Shown here: positions 1 through 7,683 of the stretch, one piece after another
Numbering within the stretch: the stretch's first letter is position 1
Layout of the letters: each line of letters starts with the position of its first letter
Source of the DNA: Bacteroidota bacterium
Lineage (GTDB): Bacteria; Bacteroidota; Bacteroidia; Flavobacteriales_F; PHOS-HE28
Reading direction: 5' to 3'
Length of the DNA: 19,811 nucleotides
Assembly: GCA_023418095.1 (NCBI GenBank)
Contig: JAEZDL010000142.1
Span: forward strand, 1-19,811
Program-made: the position numbers and the translations under genes
Notes under the pieces: generated by a model
What the model was told of the DNA's origin: nothing
What the model saw: the letters and a program-made list of their open reading frames with translations, nothing else
The model's database searches: none

Positions 1-527
1 TGGTGCTGATCGATCATACTTCGGATGGATTCAATGCGAACACGATCCGCGATGGATTGAAGCGATCGAAGCGCACGCGTTTCATCTCGATCACACCGGC
101 GCCGAGCCCCATGACGATCACCAGCGCCATCAGGGCCGGAGTGGTGAGCTACATACGGAAGGATTGCGCCGTGGCCGAGATCATCGATGCCGTATTGCAG
201 ACCGCCGATGGCGACCGTTTCTACTGTGGAAAAGTGCTCGATACGCTGCGACGCGCCTCTGTTGATGTGGACCGTTTCATCGCCGAGCCGCTCTCCTGTG
301 CGCCGGTAACGCTCAGCAAGCGCGAATGCCAGGTGATCGCACTTATCGCCGAAGGGCTTTCGTACACGCGGATCGCCGAACAGCTCAACCTGAGCGCACA
401 CACGGTGACCACGCACCGCAGGAACATCATGCAGAAGCTAGGTGTGAACAACACCGCGGCGGTGGTGATGTACGCGATGAAGAACGGGTTGATCAGCCCG
501 AACAAGTTCCTCTTCAACCAGAATTGA
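1..527 (+). CDS. LuxR-family response regulator, 5' partial
   Basis: The gene enters from the left edge; the first complete codon is at base 3, so the GTG there need not be the start. The 174 visible residues hold the end of a receiver domain and a full LuxR/GerE helix-turn-helix. In the receiver part, an Asp at residue 4 sits where the phosphoacceptor is expected, Thr31 follows the next strand (ISITP) and Lys53 lies in SYIRKD; these match the usual Asp/Thr/Lys pattern, although the residues after the Asp are divergent. The HTH spans about residues 102-165, with LSKRE at the start, an AEGLSYTRIAEQL helix and the recognition helix around HTVTTHRRNIMQKLGV. It is likely a phosphorylation-controlled DNA-binding regulator. 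The partner kinase and targets are not visible. The GlcNAc-kinase-like gene starts 20 bp downstream on the same strand and may be co-transcribed. Confidence 0.88.
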   Translation, partial: VLIDHTSDGFNANTIRDGLKRSKRTRFISITPAPSPMTITSAIRAGVVSYIRKDCAVAEIIDAVLQTADGDRFYCGKVLDTLRRASVDVDRFIAEPLSCAPVTLSKRECQVIALIAEGLSYTRIAEQLNLSAHTVTTHRRNIMQKLGVNNTAAVVMYAMKNGLISPNKFLFNQN

Positions 528-547
528 ACCGCACTGCGGGCGCGATC

Positions 548-1417
548 ATGAACGAACTGGGATTGATCGCGGAGATCGGTGGAAGTTCTTCGCGCTGGGC
601 ATTGCTACTTCCCGACGGTTCCGATCGGATCCATCCCGATCAGGAGGGGCCATTGCCGGGTTACAATCCGCTCACAGGCGATGCTTCACGGTTCATAAGT
701 GAACTGAAGGACTATTTCGACCGGAACGATCCGCACGTGTACCAGGCCAGGCAGTTGAAGGTCTATGGCGCGGGTTGTGGCACAGCGCAGCGCCGATCGA
801 AGATGGAAGCAACGATCCGAGAATTGTGGCCCGAAGCAAATATCGAAGTGCACACCGATCTGCTCGCTGCGGCGCTCGGACTTTGTCATCCGCAAAAAGG
901 TCTTGTGTTGATCCTAGGCACCGGGATGAACGCCGGCCATTACGATGGTTCGAAACTTCACCAGCCGCTTCCTTCGCTCGGTTACATACTTGGCGATGAA
1001 GGCAGTGGTGCGGACATTGGATCGGTGCTTTTACAGGATGCGTTCTACGATCGGATGCCGGCCGATGTGAAGGAGATCCTCTTCGGAACCGAAGGTCCCG
1101 ATCGGGCCGCGATCATGGAAGAGGTATACGGATCCCCATTCCCGGCGAAGGCCCTTGCTGCACGGACCGCACAACTCGCACCATTGCTGGATCATCGCTA
1201 TGTGCGCGAAACGATCCTCGGCCGGTTCCATCAACTGGCGGAATTGCTGAAGACGTTCTTCACCCCGGAACAACGGGAAGTGGTGCATGCCACCGGATCG
1301 GTGGCGTTCGGCTTCAGGGAATTGCTTGGCGAATGCTTATCGGATCATGGGATGAACCTTGTGAACGTGGCGAAGGATCCGCTTTCGGGCCTGATCCGTT
1401 ACGAACGGCGACAGTAG
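548..1417 (+). CDS. N-acetylglucosamine kinase-like BadF/BadG family ATPase
   Basis: A 289-residue protein of the BadF/BadG/BcrA/BcrD ATPase family (actin/hexokinase fold), closest in pattern to bacterial N-acetylglucosamine kinases, which phosphorylate GlcNAc at O6 with ATP in amino-sugar recycling. Visible signatures are an N-terminal phosphate loop (GGSSSR, residues 11-16), GYNP (38-41), the catalytic-type Asp103 in VHTDLLAAA, the adenosine/phosphate motif LGTGMN (123-128), LGDEGSG (148-154) and ATGSVA near residue 250. The C-terminal GLIRYERR also fits the family. One oddity is that the first motif reads AEIGGSSS, with Glu9 where the family normally has Asp. I chose the ATG at 548 because the family homology begins there; the frame is open further upstream but that part lies inside the preceding gene. 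The last 34 codons overlap the convergent phospholipase gene. Kinase family is well supported; the sugar substrate is inferred. Confidence 0.85.
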   Translation: MNELGLIAEIGGSSSRWALLLPDGSDRIHPDQEGPLPGYNPLTGDASRFISELKDYFDRNDPHVYQARQLKVYGAGCGTAQRRSKMEATIRELWPEANIEVHTDLLAAALGLCHPQKGLVLILGTGMNAGHYDGSKLHQPLPSLGYILGDEGSGADIGSVLLQDAFYDRMPADVKEILFGTEGPDRAAIMEEVYGSPFPAKALAARTAQLAPLLDHRYVRETILGRFHQLAELLKTFFTPEQREVVHATGSVAFGFRELLGECLSDHGMNLVNVAKDPLSGLIRYERRQ

Positions 1418-3743
1418 GTTCGAAAGCAAGTTCCTTTCCCTGCACCACTTCAACAAGTTCGCGGAACGAATCCTGGTTCACCGGCAGATCGATGCTCCGG
1501 AGCACGCGTTTGCGCTCCAGCGCGGTAAGGTGCCAGCTCAGGCTGATCTGTTCATCCCGCGAATGCCGGAGTTCCAGATCGATCACCTGCAGTGGGAATT
1601 CGGCCCAGCTGCCTGCCTGGTGAAGCATCAGATCATGGTCCTGGTCCTGTACGCGCACGAAATTGTCGTAGATGCTGCCCACCGGATCCATGATCCGCCC
1701 GATCAATGAATTGCCGATCGGCCGCACATCCAGGTCGCGCTGCGTATCGCGCAGCTGCAGGATCACCACACCGCTCGTATTGGCGGCGATCCAATCGCGG
1801 AACTCGTGCAGGTAGGCAAGGGTGATGCGGTAACCATAATTGTCGCGCATGCCCGCATCCATCACCCGCATCTGTGGATCCGTGGGGAGGCTCACCACCG
1901 GGGTGATGTACGGGAACGTGGCGTTCATGCGCAGTGCGCTGGTGAGCTTCAGGCTATCCGCATCGTGATCCGCGAACAAACGCTGGAACTCGATCGACTC
2001 GGGAAAACCCTTGCTGGTGACAGATCCCTGCGGGGAGATATTCGTGAGGAATGACATCGGGAGCGATCCGATCACCAGGCGGCGCCCATCGTTTATGGAA
2101 GTGGGGCTCATCACCAGCAGTGGCGTTCGGGCGCTCTGTTCCGCAGCGGCCATTTCACCCAGTCTTACATCAAGAAGGCCACGTGTAAGCTGGTTCAACC
2201 GGCTTTCGAACGCGTAGGCCCGATCGAGCGTGTATTCGCGATCGCCGACCTGCACCTTGCGGTAGCGGATGAACATATCGTTCGTGACGAAGCTGAAGAC
2301 GACGGGATTGAGCAGATCGCTGGAGACCTCGTTCAGCAGGACTGGATCGTAACGTACGTCCCGATCGGGATCGTTGTACGTGAGCTGCCGGAAATATGCT
2401 GCGCCGATCAATCCGCCGGATGATCCGGAGATCATCATGGTACGGTCCATCAGTGTGCCGTCCATCAGGCTGTCCGCATACTGGAGCGTGCGCAGCGTCC
2501 ATAGCATGGATCGGAGCCCGCCGCCACTGGCGTTCACCAGTATCATCTTCGGCCTCTCTCCATTCGATGCCAGCGAAAGGTTCCGCTGTTTCCACTTCTC
2601 CAATGTGTGGAGCATGGCATCGTGATCCCTGCGTACCTGCGCGGTATCGTTCGCCATCGCCACGATCGTAGGCAGATCATACACGGCCGGCGGCCGATCA
2701 TAATCCAACCCGTAGGCCTGGTTATCGTAGAGGAAGCGATCCGTTCGGTGACTGAGCAGGTTCAGGAAAAGCACCGCGGCGATGATCACCGTACCGGTCC
2801 AGCCTTGCAGCCAGCTGAACACGGCGCTTATGATCATGAGTATGATCGTGAAGAGAAGGAAGGCGCTCGCTCCCGCAGGGATCGAGAAGAACGGCAGATC
2901 GCTGAACGCACCGAGCAGTAGAAAGCTCGCCACCAGCACCACTTCGAAGATCGCGCCGTTGATATGGTTCTGCCAGAGCACGTCGCGCATCAACTTGCGA
3001 TCATAATGTGCGCTGGTGCGTGCCAGCATGATCCTCAGCCGCGGCGTGAGGTACGTTTCCACTCGCCATTTCTCGCTGCGCTCCTGTTGTTGGAGGAAAC
3101 GTGTGGCCTGTCTTTTCTCCGCACCGCTGCGCGGAGGAGCATCATGTTTCGGCCCGATCAATTCCACCAGGGGCTCTTCGGGCCCATCGATCGCTTCGGG
3201 TTCGCTGCCCAGGATCTTGATCACATCGGTGTTGGTGCGTGTGAAATAGAGCAGGGCGAGCGAAAGGAAGAGCAGCATGCCGAAAAGAAAGCCCGACAGG
3301 TGCCAGGCCACTTCGATCGGCGCGATCAATTCCTTCTGCACCTGGAACCTCGCCGAACACCACAGGAAGGTGAGTACGAACAACGCGGGGATCAACGCGT
3401 TGTTTATGTTGAACTTGAGGAACGGCCGGGCGATGGTGGCGATGAACGGGAACCTGTACGCATGCATCATGTAGCTGTACAGGTTGAAGGCCGTGATGAA
3501 GCCGCCGAGCGCAAAACCCGTGATCGCGTAGGAAAGGAAGCCTACATGACCGAAATATTCAGGGAACAGGAAGAGGTACGGGATCCCGTATTTCACCCCG
3601 ATCTTCTCGGTGATATAACCGAACAGCAGGATCCATGCGAGCAGAAGAAGGTGGTTCTTCTTCAGGTGCAACAACAACAATTGGAACGGGAAGAAGTAGA
3701 TGATCCTCCCGATCCATTGTTGATATGTGATCAACGCGAACAT
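1314..3743 (-). CDS. Patatin-like phospholipase with polytopic membrane N-terminus
   Basis: An 809-residue protein from the ATG at 3743. The first ~335 residues carry about seven hydrophobic segments (roughly 32-44, 67-86, 115-129, 149-167, 264-279, 289-309, 317-331), with a charged loop at about 180-255. The C-terminal half is a patatin (PNPLA) hydrolase: glycine-rich oxyanion loop ASGGGLRS (GGG at 407-409), nucleophile elbow GSSGG with Ser442, and the dyad Asp in DAG (629-631). Patatins are Ser-Asp acyl hydrolases acting on phospholipids or other lipid esters, so I expect a membrane-anchored lipase; the substrate is not determinable. The frame is open upstream to 3866, but hydrophobic family-like sequence begins at 3743, 56 bp after the ftcD stop. 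A TATAAT-like hexamer lies at 3774-3769, too weak to call. The last ~34 residues are low-complexity, Ser/Gly/Pro/Arg-rich and antisense to the kinase gene. Confidence 0.85.
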   Translation of the reverse strand: MFALITYQQWIGRIIYFFPFQLLLLHLKKNHLLLLAWILLFGYITEKIGVKYGIPYLFLFPEYFGHVGFLSYAITGFALGGFITAFNLYSYMMHAYRFPFIATIARPFLKFNINNALIPALFVLTFLWCSARFQVQKELIAPIEVAWHLSGFLFGMLLFLSLALLYFTRTNTDVIKILGSEPEAIDGPEEPLVELIGPKHDAPPRSGAEKRQATRFLQQQERSEKWRVETYLTPRLRIMLARTSAHYDRKLMRDVLWQNHINGAIFEVVLVASFLLLGAFSDLPFFSIPAGASAFLLFTIILMIISAVFSWLQGWTGTVIIAAVLFLNLLSHRTDRFLYDNQAYGLDYDRPPAVYDLPTIVAMANDTAQVRRDHDAMLHTLEKWKQRNLSLASNGERPKMILVNASGGGLRSMLWTLRTLQYADSLMDGTLMDRTMMISGSSGGLIGAAYFRQLTYNDPDRDVRYDPVLLNEVSSDLLNPVVFSFVTNDMFIRYRKVQVGDREYTLDRAYAFESRLNQLTRGLLDVRLGEMAAAEQSARTPLLVMSPTSINDGRRLVIGSLPMSFLTNISPQGSVTSKGFPESIEFQRLFADHDADSLKLTSALRMNATFPYITPVVSLPTDPQMRVMDAGMRDNYGYRITLAYLHEFRDWIAANTSGVVILQLRDTQRDLDVRPIGNSLIGRIMDPVGSIYDNFVRVQDQDHDLMLHQAGSWAEFPLQVIDLELRHSRDEQISLSWHLTALERKRVLRSIDLPVNQDSFRELVEVVQGKELAFEPTVAVRNGSGPKADPSPRSQGSSHDPISIRQAIP

Positions 3744-3799
3744 TTGCGCTGCGGGCGCTTCCCAACGAATTATACGCCATTCGCACGGCGAATGTTGTA

Positions 3800-5494
3800 C
3801 TACACTTTCGAAAGGGTGATCGCCATCACTTCGCGCTCCAGTTGCTCCACTTCCAGCTTCAGGCATTCCACCTTTTCGATCGCTTCCTTCTTGAATATCT
3901 CGTCGTCCAGCTCAGCGCAGTTGATGTGCACGTTGAGATAGGCGGCGAGCGCACCGGTGCGTGCACAAAGCGCGCCAACCCCGGCGTCGCTTACACTGGC
4001 GGGCAATCCGTTCTCGGCCATCGCCTTCATCAGGCCCATGCTCTCCACGCATACTTCCATGGTGCGCAACGGTGCGCCGATCGCGCCCTTGGTCGCTTCG
4101 GTGATCGCTTTCTTCCGCGCGGCCTGTTCCTCGGGTGTGGCCTTGCCGAGTGAAAAGGCCTGGATGATCCTTTCGTACGATCGGGTGTCCTCATCCACCA
4201 GGAAAAGAAGTTCGTTCCTGAACTTTTCGCCGATCACCGCCCATTTGCTGAATTCCTCCCACCGATCGTCCCAACCTCGTTTATGCGCGCTCAGGTTGGC
4301 CACCATGGTGCCGAGCGCCGCGCCCAATGCGCCAACATAAGCCGCGACCGATCCGCCGCCCGGCGCCGGCGATTCCTTCGCTGTTTCCTCGCTGAAGGAT
4401 CTCAGATCGAGGCGCACAAGACGTTCCTGCGCGGGATCTTCCAACATGTATTCGATCACTTTCTTGTGCGGATCGAACGGTGCAAGGTCATCGAGCCCGA
4501 GCGACTTCACCGCGATCTTGATCTTCTCCTTCTCTGGAATGCCTAGACTTCTTTCCTGCCGGGTGAGGTAATGATCGGCCGCATCCAGCAACGCTTTCTT
4601 CGGGATCAATCCCACGAGTTCACTTCCTGTTACGCGTATGCCACGTTCAGCCGCGCTCTTCACCGCTTCATCAAAGGCCACATGCACCGGTGTCACTGTT
4701 ATGTCGGTGAGGTTGAGCGAAAGTTGTGCGATCCCGTATTCCTCGATGTACCAACCGATCCCCTTCACTGCCTTGAGCTTTCCGGGGATCTTCTTAGGTT
4801 CACCTTTTTCATCCAGGATCGGTTTTCCTGTAAGTGGATCACCTTCGCGCACCACGCGGCCGGCCTCACGGATATCGAATGCGATCGCATTCGCACGGCG
4901 CGTGCTGGTGGTGTTGAGGTTCACGTTGTAGGCCACCAGGAAATTGCGCGCACCGATCGCCACGGCACCGCTTTTCGCCACGCTCCCATTGAATTCCGAG
5001 GGGCCGAAATCAGGTTCCCATTGCGGATCTTTCAATTTCTTCGGAAGTCCTTCGTATTCGCCGCTGCGGTTATTGGCGAGATTTCTCCGTTTTTCCTCTT
5101 TCGCCGCGAATTCGTAGCAGTACACGGGGATCTTCAATTCATTTCCCACGCGTTCAGCGAGCTTGTGCGCGAACGAAACCACTTCATCCATGGTGATGCC
5201 GCTGATCGGGACGAGCGGGCAAACATCCGTGGCACCGAAGCGCGGATGCTCGCCTTTGTGCTGGCGCATGTCGATCAGCTCCTGCGCTTTCTTGATCAGC
5301 CTGAAGGCGGCTTCGATCACCTGCTCCGGCTCTCCAACGAACGTGATCACGGTGCGATTGGTCGCCTTTCCGGGATCGATGTCCAGCAATCGCACACCTT
5401 CCACGGTCTCTACCACCGCAGCGATCGCATCGATCTTCGCACGATCGCGTCCTTCACTGATGTTGGGCACACACTCGATAAGTCGTCTTTGCAT
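3800..5494 (-). CDS. ftcD: Glutamate formimidoyltransferase / formimidoyl-THF cyclodeaminase
   Basis: A 564-residue bifunctional enzyme. It transfers the formimino group of N-formimino-L-glutamate to tetrahydrofolate, then cyclises and deaminates the product to 5,10-methenyl-THF plus ammonia, the end of the folate-dependent histidine-degradation route. The N-terminal transferase starts with LIECVPNISEGRD. It carries KGEHPRFGATDVCP, where His83 matches the catalytic His of the mammalian enzyme, and continues to about residue 330. The cyclodeaminase begins near residue 360 and contains SPAPGGGSVAA, the folate-site signature. Length is slightly above the mammalian protein (~541 aa), as usual in Bacteroidota. 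The start at 5494 places MQRRLIECVPNISEG at the N-terminus as in the family; the upstream open frame lacks family features. The CPBP protease stop lies 123 bp upstream and hutI just beyond. A TAnnTTTG match lies 20 bp before the start. Confidence 0.95.
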   Translation of the reverse strand: MQRRLIECVPNISEGRDRAKIDAIAAVVETVEGVRLLDIDPGKATNRTVITFVGEPEQVIEAAFRLIKKAQELIDMRQHKGEHPRFGATDVCPLVPISGITMDEVVSFAHKLAERVGNELKIPVYCYEFAAKEEKRRNLANNRSGEYEGLPKKLKDPQWEPDFGPSEFNGSVAKSGAVAIGARNFLVAYNVNLNTTSTRRANAIAFDIREAGRVVREGDPLTGKPILDEKGEPKKIPGKLKAVKGIGWYIEEYGIAQLSLNLTDITVTPVHVAFDEAVKSAAERGIRVTGSELVGLIPKKALLDAADHYLTRQERSLGIPEKEKIKIAVKSLGLDDLAPFDPHKKVIEYMLEDPAQERLVRLDLRSFSEETAKESPAPGGGSVAAYVGALGAALGTMVANLSAHKRGWDDRWEEFSKWAVIGEKFRNELLFLVDEDTRSYERIIQAFSLGKATPEEQAARKKAITEATKGAIGAPLRTMEVCVESMGLMKAMAENGLPASVSDAGVGALCARTGALAAYLNVHINCAELDDEIFKKEAIEKVECLKLEVEQLEREVMAITLSKV

Positions 5495-5514
5495 CTCTTC
5501 AGTTGTGAAGGCGC

Positions 5515-5522
5515 CAAAGCTA
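5515..5522 (-). promoter_or_regulatory. Candidate Bacteroidota -7 promoter element before ftcD
   Basis: On the minus strand the octamer reads TAGCTTTG, an exact match to the Bacteroidota primary-sigma -7 consensus TAnnTTTG. It ends 20 bases before the ftcD ATG, which would give a short leader. A TTG that could act as the -33 element is not found at the usual spacing; the nearest clear one is about 28 bases upstream. It lies in the 123-bp gap between the CPBP gene and ftcD, so ftcD could be transcribed from its own promoter. Consensus match only. Confidence 0.35.
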
Positions 5523-5617
5523 CTGAAGCAATGCTGGGAACGCTGAAGAACAACGCTTCGGATCCTGGAAGGACGAACCCCCACGACGAACGATGATCCC
5601 GATCTCGGGACCCCGGA

Positions 5618-6415
5618 TCATTCCACCGGGATCAGCAGGCTTGCACTGTTGTTGAGGATATGCAGGAAAACCGGCACCCAGATGGAACCGGTACGCGATC
5701 GTGCGTACCCGAAGATCACGCCCATGGGCAGGATCAGCAGCATGATCGCCCAGTTGTACTGCATGTGCATCAGGGTGAAAACACCCGCTGTTACTGCAAC
5801 CGTTACATGTTCATCGGCGATGTAGCGCACCGATCCGAAGAGCAGTCCGCGCAGCAGGAATTCCTCGAAGAGCGGTGCCATGATCGCGATCCCGATGAAC
5901 AGCAATATGCGATCGGTGGCGCTTCCGATCACCTGTGCCATGAATTCGCTCTGGAACAGGTCCGAACTGCGGCCGATCACTTCGATCACCGCACCGATCA
6001 GCAGGAATATTCCGATCCATTTCAGGAACAGGATCCCGCGCGGAGGGGTCATTCCAAGGAAGATGGCGGCGTTGCGTTTCTTCCAGATGAAGACGCTCAC
6101 GAAGATGAGCACAAGCCCGATCCCGCCGCTCCACAATGCTTCCCTGGCGACCAGGTCGCCGTTGAAGATCAACACCTGCATCTGCTGCTGGAACTGCGGA
6201 TCCTCGAACATGCCGGCCGAATACGGTTCGTTCGCGAACTGCGGAAGGCTCTGCTTCACCCCGATGAAGAAAACGAACGATTGCACCAGGAAGAACATCA
6301 TGAAGATGAGGGCGAAGAGCGCCAGCCCCATCGTGAATTCCAGACCTGGAGGGCGCACGAACGTGGGCTGCGGATCTTCAGGCAACGGCCTCGCCGGATC
6401 GGAACGGTTTTCCAT
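5618..6415 (-). CDS. CPBP family intramembrane metalloprotease
   Basis: A 265-residue polytopic membrane protein of the CPBP (CAAX protease and bacteriocin-processing, formerly Abi) family. The three family motifs are in order: EEFLLRG (Glu184, Glu185, Arg189), FTLMH (Phe213, His217) and HILNN (His252, Asn255/256). These residues form the presumed metal/catalytic site inside the membrane. Hydrophobic segments lie near 28-50, 95-111, 128-148, 168-183, 203-218, 222-238 and 245-263. The N-terminal ~25 residues are Pro-rich and cytosolic-looking. The ATG at 6415 lies inside the 3' end of hutI (38-bp overlap), so the two are probably translated from one message. Bacterial members have varied or unknown roles, such as processing or immunity, and the substrate here is unknown. 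Its position between two histidine-catabolic genes is unusual. Confidence 0.9.
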   Translation of the reverse strand: MENRSDPARPLPEDPQPTFVRPPGLEFTMGLALFALIFMMFFLVQSFVFFIGVKQSLPQFANEPYSAGMFEDPQFQQQMQVLIFNGDLVAREALWSGGIGLVLIFVSVFIWKKRNAAIFLGMTPPRGILFLKWIGIFLLIGAVIEVIGRSSDLFQSEFMAQVIGSATDRILLFIGIAIMAPLFEEFLLRGLLFGSVRYIADEHVTVAVTAGVFTLMHMQYNWAIMLLILPMGVIFGYARSRTGSIWVPVFLHILNNSASLLIPVE

Positions 6416-7655
6416 CTATGAGCACGGTATCGATGTGGTCCGAACCAAAGGCGTACGGCAGGAATGCGAGCGAAGGTACTTTTTTGGTGATGATCAGGCT
6501 CGCGCGTTTTCCGATCGCAATGCTTCCCGATCCATCGGAAAGGCCCATGGCCGCAGCGGCATTGATCGTCATCGCGTTGATCGCTTCCTCCGGAAGCATT
6601 CGCAATTGGATGCAAGCGAGCGAAAGCACGAAGTTCATGTTGCCGCTCGGCGTGCTACCTGGATTGAAGTCCGTGGCCAACGCGACCGGAATGTCGCGAT
6701 CCATCAATTGCCGCGCGGGTGCGTAGGGGATCCGCAGGAAGAAGGAGCAGGAGGGAAGCAAGGTCGGGATCGGGGCCGATCCATTCACATGCGCATTTGC
6801 CAGTGCATCGATGTCCGCCGGTCCCATCACTTCGAGATGATCGACGCTCAACGCGCCGTGATCGATCGCAGCGCTTATGCCGCCGATGCTGGTGAATTGG
6901 TTCACATGCACCTTTCCCGGAAGTCCGAACTCCTTTCCTTTCGCGAGGATGCGAGACATTTCATCCACCGTGAAATAATTCGTTTCACAGAACACGTCCA
7001 CGTGATCGGCGAGCCCTTCTTCCTTCACGCGCGGGATCAGCCGATCGCAGATCATGTCCACATAACCTTTACGATCATCCTTGTATTCGGGTGGCAATGC
7101 GTGCGCCGCGAGAAGGGTTGCCTTTACAGGGATCGGCATTTCGGCCTTCAACTGCCGGATCACGCGCAGCATGGTGAGTTCACTTTCCAGTGTAAGACCG
7201 TACCCGCTCTTGATCTCAACCGCGACCGTTCCCATTCGCATCATTTCAAGGAGGCGCGTCCTCGCTTGATCGAAGAGATCATCTTCGCTCATTTCACGCA
7301 ACCGGCGCGCACTGTTCAATATGCCTCCGCCCCTGGCCGCGATCTCCTGGTAGGTGAGGCCCTTTATCCGATCGATGAATTCGCCTTCACGCGGAGCTGC
7401 GAAAACGATGTGCGTGTGTGGATCGCACCAACCGGGCAGTACAAGGCGATCCGTCGCATCGATCACGCGATCGAATTCCTTTTCCGGCGGCGTGCGATCA
7501 TTCTCGCCAAAGGCGGTGATGAGGCCATTTTCCGAGGTAAGCCAGCCATTTTCGATCGAAGGCAGGGTCGCCATCCCTTTGCCGCTCACGGTCACCGTCC
7601 CTTGCGGGTGGATGCCGTGCAGCACCTTCGCATTCCTGATCAGCAGCCGTTCCAT
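6378..7655 (-). CDS. hutI: Imidazolonepropionase
   Basis: A 425-residue amidohydrolase-superfamily enzyme that hydrolyses 4-imidazolone-5-propionate to N-formimino-L-glutamate, the third step of histidine degradation; it supplies the substrate of ftcD encoded nearby. Metal ligands are visible: DPHTH (His80, His82), His250 in KVHVNQF and Asp329 in ATDFNPGS, spaced as in the Bacillus enzyme. KSGYGL (149-154) and AAHALPPE (184-190) are further family signatures, and FNPGSTPSGNM is typical of the product-side loop. Length is normal (about 400-425 aa). The ATG at 7655 follows the stop of the upstream PD40-OmpA gene by 28 bp, with no terminator visible between them, so it may belong to the same long transcript. 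hutH and hutU are not in this window. Confidence 0.95.
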   Translation of the reverse strand: MERLLIRNAKVLHGIHPQGTVTVSGKGMATLPSIENGWLTSENGLITAFGENDRTPPEKEFDRVIDATDRLVLPGWCDPHTHIVFAAPREGEFIDRIKGLTYQEIAARGGGILNSARRLREMSEDDLFDQARTRLLEMMRMGTVAVEIKSGYGLTLESELTMLRVIRQLKAEMPIPVKATLLAAHALPPEYKDDRKGYVDMICDRLIPRVKEEGLADHVDVFCETNYFTVDEMSRILAKGKEFGLPGKVHVNQFTSIGGISAAIDHGALSVDHLEVMGPADIDALANAHVNGSAPIPTLLPSCSFFLRIPYAPARQLMDRDIPVALATDFNPGSTPSGNMNFVLSLACIQLRMLPEEAINAMTINAAAAMGLSDGSGSIAIGKRASLIITKKVPSLAFLPYAFGSDHIDTVLIDGKPFRSGEAVA

Positions 7656-7683
7656 TTCGCGCTGCTAAGTTGGTGCATGGCGT

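Noticed and set aside
3769..3774. TATAAT hexamer upstream of the phospholipase as a promoter
   Set aside because: Bacteroidota use TAnnTTTG rather than TATAAT, there is no -33 partner, and a match of this size is expected by chance.
2964..3941. A 325-codon plus-strand frame opposite the phospholipase
   Set aside because: No family features, highly charged composition, and antisense to a gene with clear membrane segments.
4571..5596. A 341-codon plus-strand frame opposite ftcD
   Set aside because: Antisense shadow of a certain enzyme gene; no domain or signal peptide.
5600..5632. Short inverted repeats (TCCCG/CGGGA and CCCGG/CCGGG) near the CPBP stop, as a terminator
   Set aside because: The stems are only five pairs, one surrounds the stop codon, and no T-run follows on the minus strand.
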